Assembly (NCBI GenBank): GCA_002316385.1
Contig: DCDL01000061.1
Location: forward strand, 118,049-149,648
Direction of reading: 5' to 3'
Length of the DNA stretch: 31,600 nt
From: Clostridium sp. UBA1056
Lineage (GTDB): Bacteria; Bacillota; Clostridia; Clostridiales; Clostridiaceae
Position numbers and translations under genes: made by a program. Below are positions 31,571-31,600 of this stretch, one piece after another. The notes below the pieces were generated by a model. The model saw only the letters and a program-made list of their open reading frames with translations. It was not told where the DNA came from and searched no databases. Each line of letters starts with the position of its first letter. Position 1 is the stretch's first letter.

Positions 31571-31600
31571 ATTACATTAATAATAATATTAAAAGCAACT

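Overview
The window is AT-rich chromosomal DNA from a low-GC Firmicute, most likely a Clostridium sensu stricto species. The clues are strong AGGAGG-type ribosome binding sites, frequent GTG/TTG starts, T-box leaders on aminoacyl-tRNA synthetase genes, an oxygen-labile two-subunit Fe-S L-serine dehydratase, class II aldolase, and clostridial family pairs (DUF5685 with DnaJ, DUF421 with DUF4363). I see no rRNA, tRNA, CRISPR array, prophage or intact insertion sequence. This is mostly core chromosome, not an island.

Layout. 1-2.7 kb: a small unknown protein (minus), a T-box (specifier TGG) with trpS, and a P-loop ATPase (minus). 2.9-6.5 kb: a permuted NlpC/P60-like protein, prfC, a 56-residue membrane protein (minus), and an ECF transporter S component. 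6.5-9.8 kb: a copper-efflux locus csoR-copA-copZ with a CsoR-type operator at the transcription start. 9.8-12.5 kb: an AT-rich repeat tract, an orphan P-loop protein, and a T-box (specifier TAC) with tyrS. 12.5-17.5 kb: an orphan FliK-like/FlhB-tail pair, a metallophosphoesterase, a small alarmone synthetase, a CnaB-like protein, a repeat-like spacer and a GNAT acetyltransferase. 17.7-20.5 kb: leuS (minus) with a T-box (specifier CTT). 20.5-23.2 kb (minus): a compact operon CYTH - DUF5685 - J-domain protein - membrane protein. 23.2-26.6 kb: a nucleoid-associated protein, class II fructose-bisphosphate aldolase (minus), and DUF4363/DUF421 (minus). 26.7-31.6 kb: a TGS/uridine-kinase fusion, sdaAB-sdaAA with a structured leader, and a CAX-type cation antiporter.

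How the genes work together. Three synthetase genes (Trp, Tyr, Leu) are each preceded by a complete T-box with a matching specifier, so each is expected to respond to its own uncharged tRNA; a stringent-response enzyme lies nearby. The copper genes form a closed sensor-pump-chaperone circuit. The serine dehydratase subunits are adjacent and probably co-translated.

The least explained material is the CYTH-DUF5685-J-domain-membrane operon, the flagellum-independent-looking FliK/FlhB-tail pair, the long wobble-paired hairpin after tyrS, and several unannotated palindromic promoter or leader structures (upstream of the 88-residue gene, of the P-loop gene at 10.2 kb, and of sdaAB). Family names come from recognising motifs by eye; no database search was run.
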